Part shown: positions 49,932 through 58,049 of the stretch, in pieces
Numbering within the stretch: the first letter of the stretch is position 1
How the letters are laid out: every line of letters begins with the position of its first letter
Assembly: GCF_000146325.1 (NCBI RefSeq)
Contig: NZ_GL397067.1
Location: 981,660-1,045,659 of the forward strand
Source: Pediococcus acidilactici DSM 20284
Lineage (GTDB): Bacteria > Bacillota > Bacilli > Lactobacillales > Lactobacillaceae
Reading direction: 5' to 3'
DNA: 64,000 nucleotides
Notes under the pieces: model-generated
The model's input: only the letters and a program-made list of their open reading frames with translations
What the model was told of the DNA's origin: nothing
The model's database searches: none
Position numbers and translations under genes: made by a program

Positions 49932-51454
49932 GAGTTAACCCGCGCGATCATACTTTTTATGTCAATCTTGCCGTTCGCCGTTTGTGGCAATTCTTCAACA
50001 AAAATAAACCGGTTCGGGACCATGTATTCCATCATGTTAGCCTTCAAACTGTCCTTAATGGCCACCGTGAGTTTAATTTGTGAATCATATTCATCCGTTG
50101 CCGGAATTACGTACGCGACTAGTTGCGCAACTTTTTGGTCTTTACCGTACTTAGGCACGGCAATTCCCGCCTTGATGAGCGGGTCGTTGTTCAAGTAATG
50201 GTTAACCTCTTCAAGTTCAATCCGGTAACCGTGTAATTTAATTTGGAAATCAGTTCGACCGCGGTAGTAGAGGACCCCATCTTGATCCATTACCACCAAA
50301 TCACCGGTCTTGTATGCCGGATGCCCTTCATACTTGAAGAAGACTTCGTTAGTTTTGGTTGGATTATTAATGTAACCCTTTGAAACCGCTGGGCCATAAA
50401 TTACCAATTCACCTTCGTTACCAGCCTTAACAACGTTGTTATCCATGTCGATGATGTAACCGCCCATGTCCGGTTTCAACCGGCCGATTGGTAACCGATC
50501 GTTTTGTTCCAGCACGGCGTCCGTAATTTCGATTGCCGAAACCGCAACTGTTGATTCCGTCGGGCCGTACGTGTTAAAAATCCGCGCTTCTGGAAAACGT
50601 TGTTTTAAAGCTTGGGCCGTCGCATGTGACAACTCTTCACCACAGAACAAGAACCGGGATAGTGCCGGATAGTGATCCGCATCAAAAGTTGGTTGCAATA
50701 GGCATACGTCCATGAAAGATGGCGTTGAAACCCAGACGTTTAACCCTAACGTTGGTAAAATTTCGAAAAGTTCCTTGAAATTATCGGTAACCGTCTTAGG
50801 AACCGCCTTTAAAGTTCCTCCTAACACCAAAGTAGCGTATAGGTCCATTACCGATAAATCAAACGAATATGGCGGTTGCGACAAGGTTACCGGACGGTCA
50901 GGTAAATCGAACTGGTCCATTTGCCAGTTAACAAAGCTCAATAGATTGTTATGACTGATTTGAACTCCCTTTGGTTTACCCGTGGTTCCCGAAGTGAAAA
51001 TAATGTAGTAGTTTTCATCTCCGGTGACCGCCTGATCTAGCTCTACGCTTTGCGAATCTGCAAACACGTCTGAAAGCTCCTGGCCTTCCAAAATCGGCAA
51101 GTCATCTAAAGAAACTGGTAAGTCTTCAATGGCAATACACATCCCAGGATGCGCAATCTCATTGATCATGGTTAACCGTTCTGGATTAGAATGTCGGTCA
51201 ATTGGAACGTAAGCGTGACCGCTTTTAACTGCTCCTAAAAAGGCCGCCACCATTTCAAATGTTTGTCCCCCATAAATCATAATGGGAGCTTGTTCCATAA
51301 TATTTTGTTCTAAAATGTAAGCCGCTAAATTATCTGAGAAAGCTTTTAATTCACCATATGTGTGCGTATTTCCCAAATAATCATAAGCAATCCAGTCCGG
51401 ATGCTCTTGGGCAATTGAATCAATCTTTTCAATTACGTTTGTAACTTTTTGCAA
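49928..51454 (-). CDS. dltA: D-alanine--D-alanyl carrier protein ligase DltA
   Basis: Adenylate-forming enzyme that activates D-alanine and loads it on DltC. The core motif IIFTSGTTGKPKGVQ lies at about 149-163. The hinge region is RTDFQIKLHGYRIE, and the catalytic lysine lies in ANGKIDIKS near the end. The start codon is TTG, 7 bases after AGGAGG, and directly follows dltX. Length (508) is normal. Confidence 0.97.
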   Translation of the reverse strand: MQKVTNVIEKIDSIAQEHPDWIAYDYLGNTHTYGELKAFSDNLAAYILEQNIMEQAPIMIYGGQTFEMVAAFLGAVKSGHAYVPIDRHSNPERLTMINEIAHPGMCIAIEDLPVSLDDLPILEGQELSDVFADSQSVELDQAVTGDENYYIIFTSGTTGKPKGVQISHNNLLSFVNWQMDQFDLPDRPVTLSQPPYSFDLSVMDLYATLVLGGTLKAVPKTVTDNFKELFEILPTLGLNVWVSTPSFMDVCLLQPTFDADHYPALSRFLFCGEELSHATAQALKQRFPEARIFNTYGPTESTVAVSAIEITDAVLEQNDRLPIGRLKPDMGGYIIDMDNNVVKAGNEGELVIYGPAVSKGYINNPTKTNEVFFKYEGHPAYKTGDLVVMDQDGVLYYRGRTDFQIKLHGYRIELEEVNHYLNNDPLIKAGIAVPKYGKDQKVAQLVAYVIPATDEYDSQIKLTVAIKDSLKANMMEYMVPNRFIFVEELPQTANGKIDIKSMIARVNS

Positions 51455-51468
51455 ATCAAAACCTCCTG

Positions 51469-51618
51469 CTAAAATTCATTGTAAATGAAAGTCCCGCCAG
51501 ACATTCCACTATACCCGTATAAATAAAGTAAAATCACAAAAACTAAAAAGTAAAATACTGTCCTTGTGATGAATTTAACCGAATCGTGTTGCCACAGATT
51601 CTTAAGAAAACCGATCAC
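51469..51618 (-). CDS. dltX: Teichoic acid D-Ala incorporation-associated protein DltX
   Basis: A 49-residue membrane peptide in front of dltA. One helix (FYFLVFVILLYLYGY) is followed by the invariant C-terminus FIYNEF that DltX proteins use to act on DltB/DltD. The first GTG at 51621 and the second at 51618 are both open. The second has 6 bases to the GGGGGG ribosome site and is used here. The dltA TTG start lies 14 bases past the stop. Confidence 0.93.
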   Translation of the reverse strand: MIGFLKNLWQHDSVKFITRTVFYFLVFVILLYLYGYSGMSGGTFIYNEF

Positions 51619-51699
51619 CACAATCCCCCCTGTTTTTTGCTATTGGTTTAGTTTGCAAAGGTTGCGTTAGGTCGCTAACCCTGCTAAACGTTACGCAAA

Positions 51700-51728
51700 A
51701 TTATGGCATGATTTGAATTTTTTGTAAA
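51700..51728 (-). promoter_or_regulatory. dlt operon promoter
   Basis: TTTACA (51728-51723), 17-base spacer, CATAAT (51705-51700) with TG one base upstream of the -10 hexamer (extended type). The 5' leader would be about 75 bases. Confidence 0.75.
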
Positions 51729-51732
51729 GTAA

Positions 51733-51746
51733 CCGTAACATTACGG
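51733..51746 (-). promoter_or_regulatory. Candidate operator upstream of the dlt -35
   Basis: CCGTAA-TG-TTACGG palindrome, 5 bases upstream of the -35; TTAC recurs at 6- and 5-base steps into the -35. Its core GTAATGTTAC is also found before the L,D-transpeptidase gene (16551-16567). Confidence 0.4.
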
Positions 51747-51840
51747 GCTTAAAAAGTTCACATTTGTCACATTCTATTCATAAATTATCTGCCGATTATT
51801 TCCGTCGTTACGGCGTTTATCAAATTTATCTCATAAAAGT

Positions 51841-51896
51841 TTAAAAAAAGCTAAAATTTAGCCTCCGGGAGCTGGTCTTGACTAAATTTTAGCTTT
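51841..51896 (-). terminator. Terminator of bioY
   Basis: AAAGCTAAAATTTAG / CTAAATTTTAGCTTT, a 15-bp perfect stem, then T-run on the minus strand. Confidence 0.92.
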
Positions 51897-51903
51897 GTAG
51901 CGT

Positions 51904-52428
51904 CTATTTTATTTTTAAACGTCGGCCCACCAAAGCCACTAACGCAGACTTAATGACGTCTCCAGGGATGAAAAAGGCGTTTGCAAGCACTGCCTTAGAA
52001 AATGCCATCCGCATATTAATTGCAAATCCAACAATTCCCAATAAATCAATTACTAGAACCGCAATGATGGCAACTTTTGCAAAGAGGCCAAACCAATCTT
52101 GTCGACCATGTGACGTCCACCATGCCAATAACACTGCTCCTACAAGATACCCCAATAGGTAACCGCCCGTCGGTCCCATAAATACGGCTACTCCGCCCCG
52201 CATTCCGGTTAAGACTGGTATGCCTACCAAGGCCAGTAGCAGAAACGCGCCGATGGTGATTGCGGCTTCTCCTGGAGTAAGGATTAACCCCACTAATAAA
52301 ATTCCAATATTTTGCACCGTGATGGGAACCGGAATCAATCCTATTGGAAGATTAGGAACCAATCCCAACCCAATGATAATTGCCAGTAATAATGCCATTT
52401 TTGTTATATTTCGTGCGTCAAGCCGCAT
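51904..52428 (-). CDS. bioY: Biotin ECF transporter S component BioY
   Basis: Membrane substrate-binding component for biotin uptake, working with a shared ECF energizing module encoded elsewhere. Six hydrophobic segments are present; IPVPITVQNIGILLVG and GGVAVFMGPTGGYLLGY are BioY signatures. I use the ATG at 52428 (174 residues) because GAGGTG lies 6 bases upstream. The biotin source is external; no biotin synthesis gene is seen. Confidence 0.94.
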   Translation of the reverse strand: MRLDARNITKMALLLAIIIGLGLVPNLPIGLIPVPITVQNIGILLVGLILTPGEAAITIGAFLLLALVGIPVLTGMRGGVAVFMGPTGGYLLGYLVGAVLLAWWTSHGRQDWFGLFAKVAIIAVLVIDLLGIVGFAINMRMAFSKAVLANAFFIPGDVIKSALVALVGRRLKIK

Positions 52429-52519
52429 AAACTTCACCTCTAAATTTGGCCTTCCAACCGAACAGTTGAATTACCTTATTCCAAAAATGTTGTTTATCAA
52501 CCATTTTTGATGAAGCTTT

Positions 52520-52528
52520 ATTATAGCA
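52520..52528 (-). promoter_or_regulatory. Extended -10 promoter of bioY
   Basis: TGC-TATAAT on the minus strand, about 90 bases upstream of the start codon. Confidence 0.65.
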
Positions 52529-52551
52529 TGTTGCGCATCAGCTGCTATTTT

Positions 52552-52567
52552 CGGTTACCGTTAACCG
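52552..52567. promoter_or_regulatory. Palindrome upstream of the bioY promoter
   Basis: CGGTTA-CCGT-TAACCG. It sits near the -35 position and could bind a biotin regulator, but it is shorter than the classic BirA site (TTGTAAACC-N15-GGTTTACAA). Assignment is tentative. Confidence 0.35.
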
Positions 52568-52643
52568 ATATTATATATGTAGTAATTTTTAAAATTAGGA
52601 CTGTCGCGAGCCTAATCTCCGTGGTTTAGCGAACTGGCTAACC

Positions 52644-52716
52644 CGCGTTCTAGAACCCAGCTCTCTCCGGTTAACCAAATTTTGGCCTCAATCGCCAAAA
52701 TCAAGTTAATCCCTCG
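52644..52716 (-). repeat. Structured repeat, copy 4b (internal deletion)
   Basis: Leftward partial copy. It keeps GGTTAACCGGAGAGAGCTGGG and the outer part of the central stem (ATTTTGG / CCAAAAT). About 16 bases of the apical hairpin are missing compared with copy 2b, whose stem sequence it otherwise shares. Confidence 0.75.
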
Positions 52717-52741
52717 CGTCCTACTGCTGCATGGTCGAAAC

Positions 52742-52854
52742 GCGTTCTGGAACCCAGCTCTCTCCGGTTAACCAAAACAGGGACCAATCGCCAAAAACGC
52801 GATTAGTCCCTGTTTCTGTTAATCCTCAAGAGCTACCCGGGTTCCAGAACGCTC
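52742..52854 (-). repeat. Structured repeat, copy 4a (most complete)
   Basis: Leftward copy starting GAGCG one or two bases after the ribU stop codon. Outer stem: a 14-bp perfect repeat GCGTTCTGGAACCC / GGGTTCCAGAACGC, then AGCTCT/AGAGCT. Frame: TTGAGGATTAAC and GGTTAACCGGAGAG. Central stem: AAACAGGGAC/GTCCCTGTTT, then AATCGC/GCGATT. The period to copy 4b is 98. Confidence 0.87.
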
Positions 52855-52855
52855 T

Positions 52856-53437
52856 TTATTTTTCTCCCCTTCTCACTATCGGCATCAGCCTAAAGTACAG
52901 TAATCCAATTACTGCTCCTACTATGATTCCCTTTAAAATGTTGAACGGCAAGATTCCGTACAATACCATATTTAACGTCGAGATATTTATTTGGAAACTT
53001 GCCAATTTCATATACAGTGGTAACAAAACAAACAGATTTGCCACACTCATCACCACGGTCATCAAGGCCGTTCCTAATAGCACTCCCTTAACTAGCGCCA
53101 TCACAGCTTGGTGATGCGGCTGATCTTCTGCACGCTTCAAAAACGAATAGATTGGTAGAACGTACGCTACCGCCGCCATCCAATTTGCTACCGCTCCAAG
53201 GGCTCCCGCCGGGTTGCTATCCCGAACAATAATGTCCAATAGCCCAGCTAATCCAGCCGTCGCCATTCCCCACACGGGCCCAAACAAAACGGTTCCGATC
53301 AAGACCGGTACGTCCGCAAAGTCAATCTTTAAGAACGAAAACCCCGGTAAAATCGGAAAATCAATGAAAATCAACACAAACGAAATGGCTGCCAGCATTG
53401 CGACAATCACCATCTTATTAACTTTAGAAACACTCAT
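52856..53437 (-). CDS. ribU: Riboflavin ECF transporter S component RibU
   Basis: Membrane component for riboflavin uptake, using the shared ECF module. The 193 residues hold about five or six hydrophobic segments; FIDFPILPGFSFLKIDFADVP is characteristic of RibU. The start at 53437 has AGGAGG 7 bases upstream. Open codons further upstream belong to the terminator of the riboswitch and are not coding. Regulated by the FMN riboswitch at 53568-53687. Confidence 0.95.
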   Translation of the reverse strand: MSVSKVNKMVIVAMLAAISFVLIFIDFPILPGFSFLKIDFADVPVLIGTVLFGPVWGMATAGLAGLLDIIVRDSNPAGALGAVANWMAAVAYVLPIYSFLKRAEDQPHHQAVMALVKGVLLGTALMTVVMSVANLFVLLPLYMKLASFQINISTLNMVLYGILPFNILKGIIVGAVIGLLYFRLMPIVRRGEK

Positions 53438-53485
53438 GTTACTGCCTCCTTTAGAATCGGAGCACCTTCTTGGTAACTTATTTCC

Positions 53486-53525
53486 ACAAAAAAACGCCGT
53501 TGCTCGAGTTCGGGGCAACAGCGTT
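53486..53525 (-). terminator. Intrinsic terminator of the FMN riboswitch
   Basis: AACGCTGTTGC / GCAACGGCGTT hairpin (one mismatch) with seven T, between the aptamer and the ribU ribosome site. It is the expected expression platform, used when FMN is bound. Confidence 0.88.
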
Positions 53526-53567
53526 AAAAACCGAATTAAAAAATTCAGTGCGCGTCAATAAATTCAA

Positions 53568-53687
53568 TCTCCCTTTATCTAGACTTTAACTATCGGTTTC
53601 GGAATTTCACCGAATCAGCTGTCAAAAATGACAGGTCATGGACTGTACCACCGGTCGGGAATTACACCCTGCCCCTTGAAGATGAAC
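53568..53687 (-). ncRNA. FMN riboswitch (RFN element)
   Basis: On the minus strand the conserved blocks appear in order: ATCTTCAAGGGGCAGGGTG, TAATTCCCGACCGG, GGTACAGTCC, a variable stem ACCTGTCATTTTTGACAG, GATTCGGTGAAATTCCG, and CCGATAGTTAAAGTCTAGAT. These are the six-stem junction signatures. FMN binding should favour the terminator at 53486-53525 and shut off ribU. Confidence 0.96.
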
Positions 53688-53739
53688 CTTATTTTTTATA
53701 AGTATTTCACTATAAATATAGCCTACTAATTAATCTTCG

Positions 53740-54192
53740 TCAATCATTTGTTTTTTTGATTTTGAAATAGCTTTCACCGTCTTGCATCACGTCTATCAGC
53801 AGGTGTTCTTCCGCAGGTAAGTTCTTCACTTCACCCAAGTCGATTTCATAGCCGTTTTCAATTTCGTAGCCCTTGTTTACCCGGGACTGCAAAAAAATTC
53901 GGAGCATTTTCATTAATTTACGATTATTCTCGGCTTTTTTAGCTGCCATCGCTAACGTATACCCCTTATTAAGGTAATGGGCAATGTTTCCGGCTTGAAT
54001 AAGTGCAGGGTACGTATATTTACGCTGGCCCGACTCTGATACATTGGTCTTTACGTAGCCTTTCTTTTCCCAGTAACGTAATTGACGAGGTGACACATCA
54101 ATTGCCTTTGCCACATCGCCAATACTTAGTAACAAAGACTCGCTCGCAATGATTCTTTTTAACATATCGACCCGATCTGACGGATTTCCCAT
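53740..54192 (-). CDS. MerR-family transcriptional regulator
   Basis: The N-terminal winged-helix domain shows SIGDVAKAIDVSPRQLRYWEKKGYVKT (residues 23-49). The C-terminal half (to 150) is helical and has no cysteine ligands, so a metal sensor is unlikely. It is divergent from the DHA2 pump at 54344 and shares with it an operator containing both -35 boxes, so it probably controls both. Confidence 0.9.
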   Translation of the reverse strand: MGNPSDRVDMLKRIIASESLLLSIGDVAKAIDVSPRQLRYWEKKGYVKTNVSESGQRKYTYPALIQAGNIAHYLNKGYTLAMAAKKAENNRKLMKMLRIFLQSRVNKGYEIENGYEIDLGEVKNLPAEEHLLIDVMQDGESYFKIKKTND

Positions 54193-54243
54193 GATTCTCC
54201 TCCTGAAGTTAACCTGATTGACTTTGTCCGTTTATTTAATTTA

Positions 54244-54305
54244 ATTATAACTTCTCTAACATCTTTGTCAAATAAGTTGACAAAGATGGTATACCGGACT
54301 ATAGT
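54244..54305. promoter_or_regulatory. Divergent promoters sharing a perfect palindrome
   Basis: ATCTTTGTCAA-ATAAG-TTGACAAAGAT (54261-54287, 11-bp arms). The right arm holds the plus-strand -35 TTGACA (54277-54282), 17 bases from TATAGT (54300-54305), driving the pump. The left arm holds the minus-strand -35 (54271-54266), 16 bases from TATAAT (54249-54244), driving merR. Confidence 0.85.
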
Positions 54306-54343
54306 ATCTAAGAATAGTTTTTATGAAAAGAGGTTGTAAGCTT

Positions 54344-55822
54344 ATGACACAAGCATTTGATGCACATGGAAAACCCTATAAGCGGTCTTTATTGATCCTT
54401 GTGCTTTTAATTGGTTCATTTTGTACCGTTTTGAACCAAACCATTTTAACCACGGCCTTTCCTACTTTAATGAAGGCCTTCGATATCAGTACCTCGACTG
54501 TGCAATGGCTCACGACTGGTTTCTTGATGGTCAACGGAATCATGATTCCCATTAGCGCCTGGTTGACTAGCCGGATTCCTTCCAAGCGGCTATACCTTTC
54601 AGCCATGACGATATTTTTAATTGGGACCACGTTCTGTTACGTAGCCCCGTCATTTTCAGTACTCCTTGCTGGACGACTAATCCAAGCGCTAGGGGTCGGA
54701 ATTACGATGCCCCTTTTGCAAACCATGATGCTAACCATTTTCCCCGCTAACCAACGTGGTTCAGCGATGGGACTTGCCGGCCTAGTTGTCGGGGTGGCTC
54801 CAGCAATTGGGCCGACCCTTTCTGGATGGGTCATTGATAACTACCACTGGCGGACTTTATTTGGGATGATTATTCCAATCGTCATTGTAGTTTTAATTGC
54901 TGGTTTCTTCTTTATGAAAGACGTTTTGAAAACGGAGCACACCCAACTCGATTGGATTTCAGCTGCACTTTCAACCATTGGTTTTGGTAGCTTGCTCTTT
55001 GGCTTCTCTGAAGTTGGTGACAAGGGCTGGACTGATTCCTTAGTTGTAGCTACCTTAATTATCGGGGCAATCTTCGTAATCCTATTTGGGGCGCGTCAAT
55101 TACGGAGTAAAAATCCGTTCCTTGACCTACGGGTATTGAAGATTCCTGAATTTTCAATTTCAGCAACCCTTAGTTCGGTTTCTATGATTGCCATGGTCGG
55201 TGCAGAAATGGTTCTTCCTCTTTACATCCAAACTGTACGTGGCGAATCTGCCTTTCATTCTGGATTAACGTTATTGCCTGGGGCATTAATGATGGGAGTT
55301 CTTAGCCCGATTACCGGACGTCTCTTCGATAGAATTGGGGCACGCCGGTTAGCGACTACCGGGATGTTCTTGTTAACAATCGGAACGTTACCATTTGCTT
55401 TCATCACCCGGACTACTCCAATGCTTTACATCATCGTGTTATACGCAATTCGGATGGCTGGAATCTCAATGGCGATGATGCCGGTTACTACTGCCGGAAT
55501 GAACTCGTTGCCATTTGACAAGATGGGGCACGGAACCGCGGTTAACAATACCCTTCGGCAAGTTGCTAGTTCGATGGGAACTGCCATTTTAGTCAGTGTG
55601 CTAACCAACGTTACTAATAACCAAATGCCTGCTAAACACTTATTAAAAGCTGAACCACTTGCTTACAAAGACCAAGCCTTTAATGCCACTATCAGTGGTT
55701 ACCACGCATCGTTTTGGATCGCGGTTGCCTTCAGTGCTTTAGGTCTAATCATTGCCTTCTTTGTTAGCAACCGTTCTGGTAGTTCAGCCGAAGTACAACC
55801 TCAAGCTGGAGGTGAAAAATAA
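54344..55822 (+). CDS. DHA2-family MFS drug transporter (14 helices)
   Basis: Drug-proton antiporter of the EmrB/QacA type with about 14 hydrophobic segments in 492 residues. LAGRLIQALGVGITMPLLQT and the motif C-like GVAPAIGPTLSGWVID are family signatures. The ATG at 54344 has AGAGG 10 bases upstream and is preferred to one seven codons earlier. It is coupled to the DUF4811 gene by TAATG overlap. Confidence 0.93.
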   Translation: MTQAFDAHGKPYKRSLLILVLLIGSFCTVLNQTILTTAFPTLMKAFDISTSTVQWLTTGFLMVNGIMIPISAWLTSRIPSKRLYLSAMTIFLIGTTFCYVAPSFSVLLAGRLIQALGVGITMPLLQTMMLTIFPANQRGSAMGLAGLVVGVAPAIGPTLSGWVIDNYHWRTLFGMIIPIVIVVLIAGFFFMKDVLKTEHTQLDWISAALSTIGFGSLLFGFSEVGDKGWTDSLVVATLIIGAIFVILFGARQLRSKNPFLDLRVLKIPEFSISATLSSVSMIAMVGAEMVLPLYIQTVRGESAFHSGLTLLPGALMMGVLSPITGRLFDRIGARRLATTGMFLLTIGTLPFAFITRTTPMLYIIVLYAIRMAGISMAMMPVTTAGMNSLPFDKMGHGTAVNNTLRQVASSMGTAILVSVLTNVTNNQMPAKHLLKAEPLAYKDQAFNATISGYHASFWIAVAFSALGLIIAFFVSNRSGSSAEVQPQAGGEK

Positions 55823-56586
55823 TGATTATTTTTCTACTAATACTTGCTGTGATCGCAACCTTTGTTTCAATGACCCTAATTCCCAAACCCGTGGTTCGTT
55901 ACATCTGTACCGCAATTTCTGCCATCGTAGTCGTTGGCTCAGTAGCGCTATTGGTAATGAACGACCGGGAACATTTCGGAATGAAGAAGATCACTGAAAC
56001 AACCACCCAAACCGTTTACTCAGTTTCACCTTCAAAACAAATGCCCATGTTACTTTATAAGAATATTGGGACCGATGGTAAGGAACGAGTTTACGTTTAT
56101 AAAAAGGATGCGGACAAAAAGAAAACTTCCCACACCGAATTGGAAAAAACTACTAACCGGGTTAAGACCACTAACGACGATCAAGCCCGTTTAGAGAAGA
56201 AAACCACCCGTTGGGTATACAAAAATGATACCTACCGCCTTTGGTTTGGAATCGCCGGGAACGACCGGGAAGTTTCCCACCGGGTTAACACCTTCTACGT
56301 GCCTAAGAATTGGCCAACCTTGTCAACTACCGAAGCCGCTAAATTGCAAAAATTGGTTAAACAAAACCAAGCTTCTATGAAAAAGGATGCTACTAAGTAC
56401 GTAAAAGCTAAGGTAACCGCAACGGTTAAGAACACCTTAAAAGCTGCTTTGCAGAAAAATCCCCGGATGAGTCCTGCCGAGCAGAAGAAGTTAACCGATC
56501 AAACAACTGCTGAAGCTACCAAGAAGTTTAGTGCCGAGTATCAAGCACAAATGATGCAAAAACTAATTGAACAAGCTAAGAAGTAG
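55822..56586 (+). CDS. DUF4811 membrane-anchored protein
   Basis: Two N-terminal membrane helices (about 2-20 and 27-47) are followed by a soluble, lysine-rich domain with conserved YSVSPSKQMPMLLYKN. The C-terminal coiled region has many Lys, Ala and Gln. This family is a known neighbour of DHA2 pumps in lactobacilli; its function is unknown. Overlap by one base with the pump gene suggests a pump accessory role. Confidence 0.8.
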   Translation: MIIFLLILAVIATFVSMTLIPKPVVRYICTAISAIVVVGSVALLVMNDREHFGMKKITETTTQTVYSVSPSKQMPMLLYKNIGTDGKERVYVYKKDADKKKTSHTELEKTTNRVKTTNDDQARLEKKTTRWVYKNDTYRLWFGIAGNDREVSHRVNTFYVPKNWPTLSTTEAAKLQKLVKQNQASMKKDATKYVKAKVTATVKNTLKAALQKNPRMSPAEQKKLTDQTTAEATKKFSAEYQAQMMQKLIEQAKK

Positions 56587-56601
56587 TTTAGCTACCAATC
56601 A

Positions 56602-56641
56602 AAAAAACTTCGCAAGAATTCCGATTCTTGCGAAGTTTTTT
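56602..56641 (+). terminator. Terminator of the pump operon
   Basis: AAAAAACTTCGCAAGAAT / ATTCTTGCGAAGTTTTTT, an 18-bp perfect stem with a 4-base loop. Confidence 0.95.
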
Positions 56642-56775
56642 CATTTATTGATTAATTCCAAAGACCATCGTGGTTAATTATTGGTTTTACAAGTCCATTA
56701 GGCCCCTTTAAAAGCCGCTGGCGTCGTTTTAGCGCAACTACTGGGCAAGAACACCGCTCATAAAATTTACCTTGC

Positions 56776-57981
56776 TTATTTAGCCTCGTAAGCTTGCAAC
56801 TGTTGACTTACCCAATTTGTCGCCTGGGCCGCTGCATTACCCGCGTGAATGGCGCAGAACCTTGCGTAAAATTGTTCGAATTGGAAACTTGGCTGTTGCT
56901 GAGTCTGCTTAGTGAGTTGAGCTAATTCATGAGTCAGTTCGCCTTCGTTGTAAACAATCTTGCCCGGTAAATCTTTTTGATAGTCCAGATAAAATCCACG
57001 AAGTTCGTCGCGATAAGTTTCATAATCATATGGAAAGAACACAATGGGCCGTTTTAAGTATGCATAATCAAAGAAAACGCTGGAGTAATCCGTAACCAAC
57101 ACGTCCGCAGCTAAGTACAAATCCGCAACGTCCGGGTAATTCGATACATCAATTGCGAAGTCTTCTACACCAGTAAGATCCACCGCGTTAGCAATCAAAT
57201 AGTGCATCCGTAAAAGCAAAACTGTATCCTCTCCAAGCGTATCCCGTAATTTTGCCAAATCAAACGGTAGGCTAAAAGCATACTTTCCCTTGGTGAAAAA
57301 TTGGTTATCCCGATAAGTTGGTGCGTATAAGACCACCTTTTTATCCAGGGGAATCCCTAACTTTTCTTTAAGCTGCCGAATTTTAGCTGCGTTGGGCTGC
57401 GCCAATTCGTCATTGCGGGGGTAACCAATTTCCAAAATTTCGTTTTGGTAACCGAAAGCTTGCCGAAAAATTTTCGTAGAATAGGCGTTAGGACTGATTA
57501 ATGCATCCCACCGGTTTGCTTCATGAACAAAATTTTCGTGATATTTTTCCGTAGTGGTCCCGGGCATGGTTACTTGTGCAATATCCAAGCCCAACTTTTT
57601 CAGCGGCGTGCCGTGCCAAGTTTGCAAGATTTTAACGTGAGCCGGCTTTTTTACCCAACGAGGCAGCCGGGCATTTTCAACCCAGACGTGCGCTTTTTCA
57701 ATCGTACGCACCCATTTAAAAGATCCCCGAATCACGTAATCGTAACGTTCTCCATTCGGAAAACCTTCTTCAACTAGTTGCTTATTTACCACCCAGATTA
57801 ACCGATAATCGGGATGTTCTTTTTTCATTTCTTTATAAATTGCTAACGGCGAGTCACTAATTTGTCGCCCGCCAAAGCTTTCAAAAATAACGGTGGGCCG
57901 CTTTGCAGGCCGGTAGTTAATTTTGAAGGCGTAGGTTAGGAGGCGGCGTTTGACTTTTTCAATGAACGTATCAAGTTTCAT
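56776..57981 (-). CDS. CDP-glycerol:poly(glycerophosphate) glycerophosphotransferase
   Basis: Peripheral membrane enzyme of the TagB/TagF family for wall teichoic acid or related polymers. Signatures include LQTWHGTPLKKLG and VLVTDYSSVFFDYAYLKRPIVFF. At 401 residues it is closer to the primase-type TagB than to the longer TagF polymerase. There is no membrane helix. It lies alone next to a surface-glycan region, so it may be part of a strain-specific polymer locus. Confidence 0.92.
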   Translation of the reverse strand: MKLDTFIEKVKRRLLTYAFKINYRPAKRPTVIFESFGGRQISDSPLAIYKEMKKEHPDYRLIWVVNKQLVEEGFPNGERYDYVIRGSFKWVRTIEKAHVWVENARLPRWVKKPAHVKILQTWHGTPLKKLGLDIAQVTMPGTTTEKYHENFVHEANRWDALISPNAYSTKIFRQAFGYQNEILEIGYPRNDELAQPNAAKIRQLKEKLGIPLDKKVVLYAPTYRDNQFFTKGKYAFSLPFDLAKLRDTLGEDTVLLLRMHYLIANAVDLTGVEDFAIDVSNYPDVADLYLAADVLVTDYSSVFFDYAYLKRPIVFFPYDYETYRDELRGFYLDYQKDLPGKIVYNEGELTHELAQLTKQTQQQPSFQFEQFYARFCAIHAGNAAAQATNWVSQQLQAYEAK

Positions 57982-58049
57982 GCGTTTCCCCTCCTTTTAA
58001 ACATTTTTATTTATTACTAGGATATATTTTATGCACCTAAAATAGTACA

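Noticed and set aside
47188-51618. Bacteriocin or lantibiotic-type biosynthesis because of an adenylating enzyme and carrier protein
   Set aside because: DltX, DltB and DltD signatures show a standard teichoic acid D-alanylation operon.
53438-53518. Longer N-terminus for RibU
   Set aside because: The extra codons run through the riboswitch terminator and the AGGAGG site of the real start.
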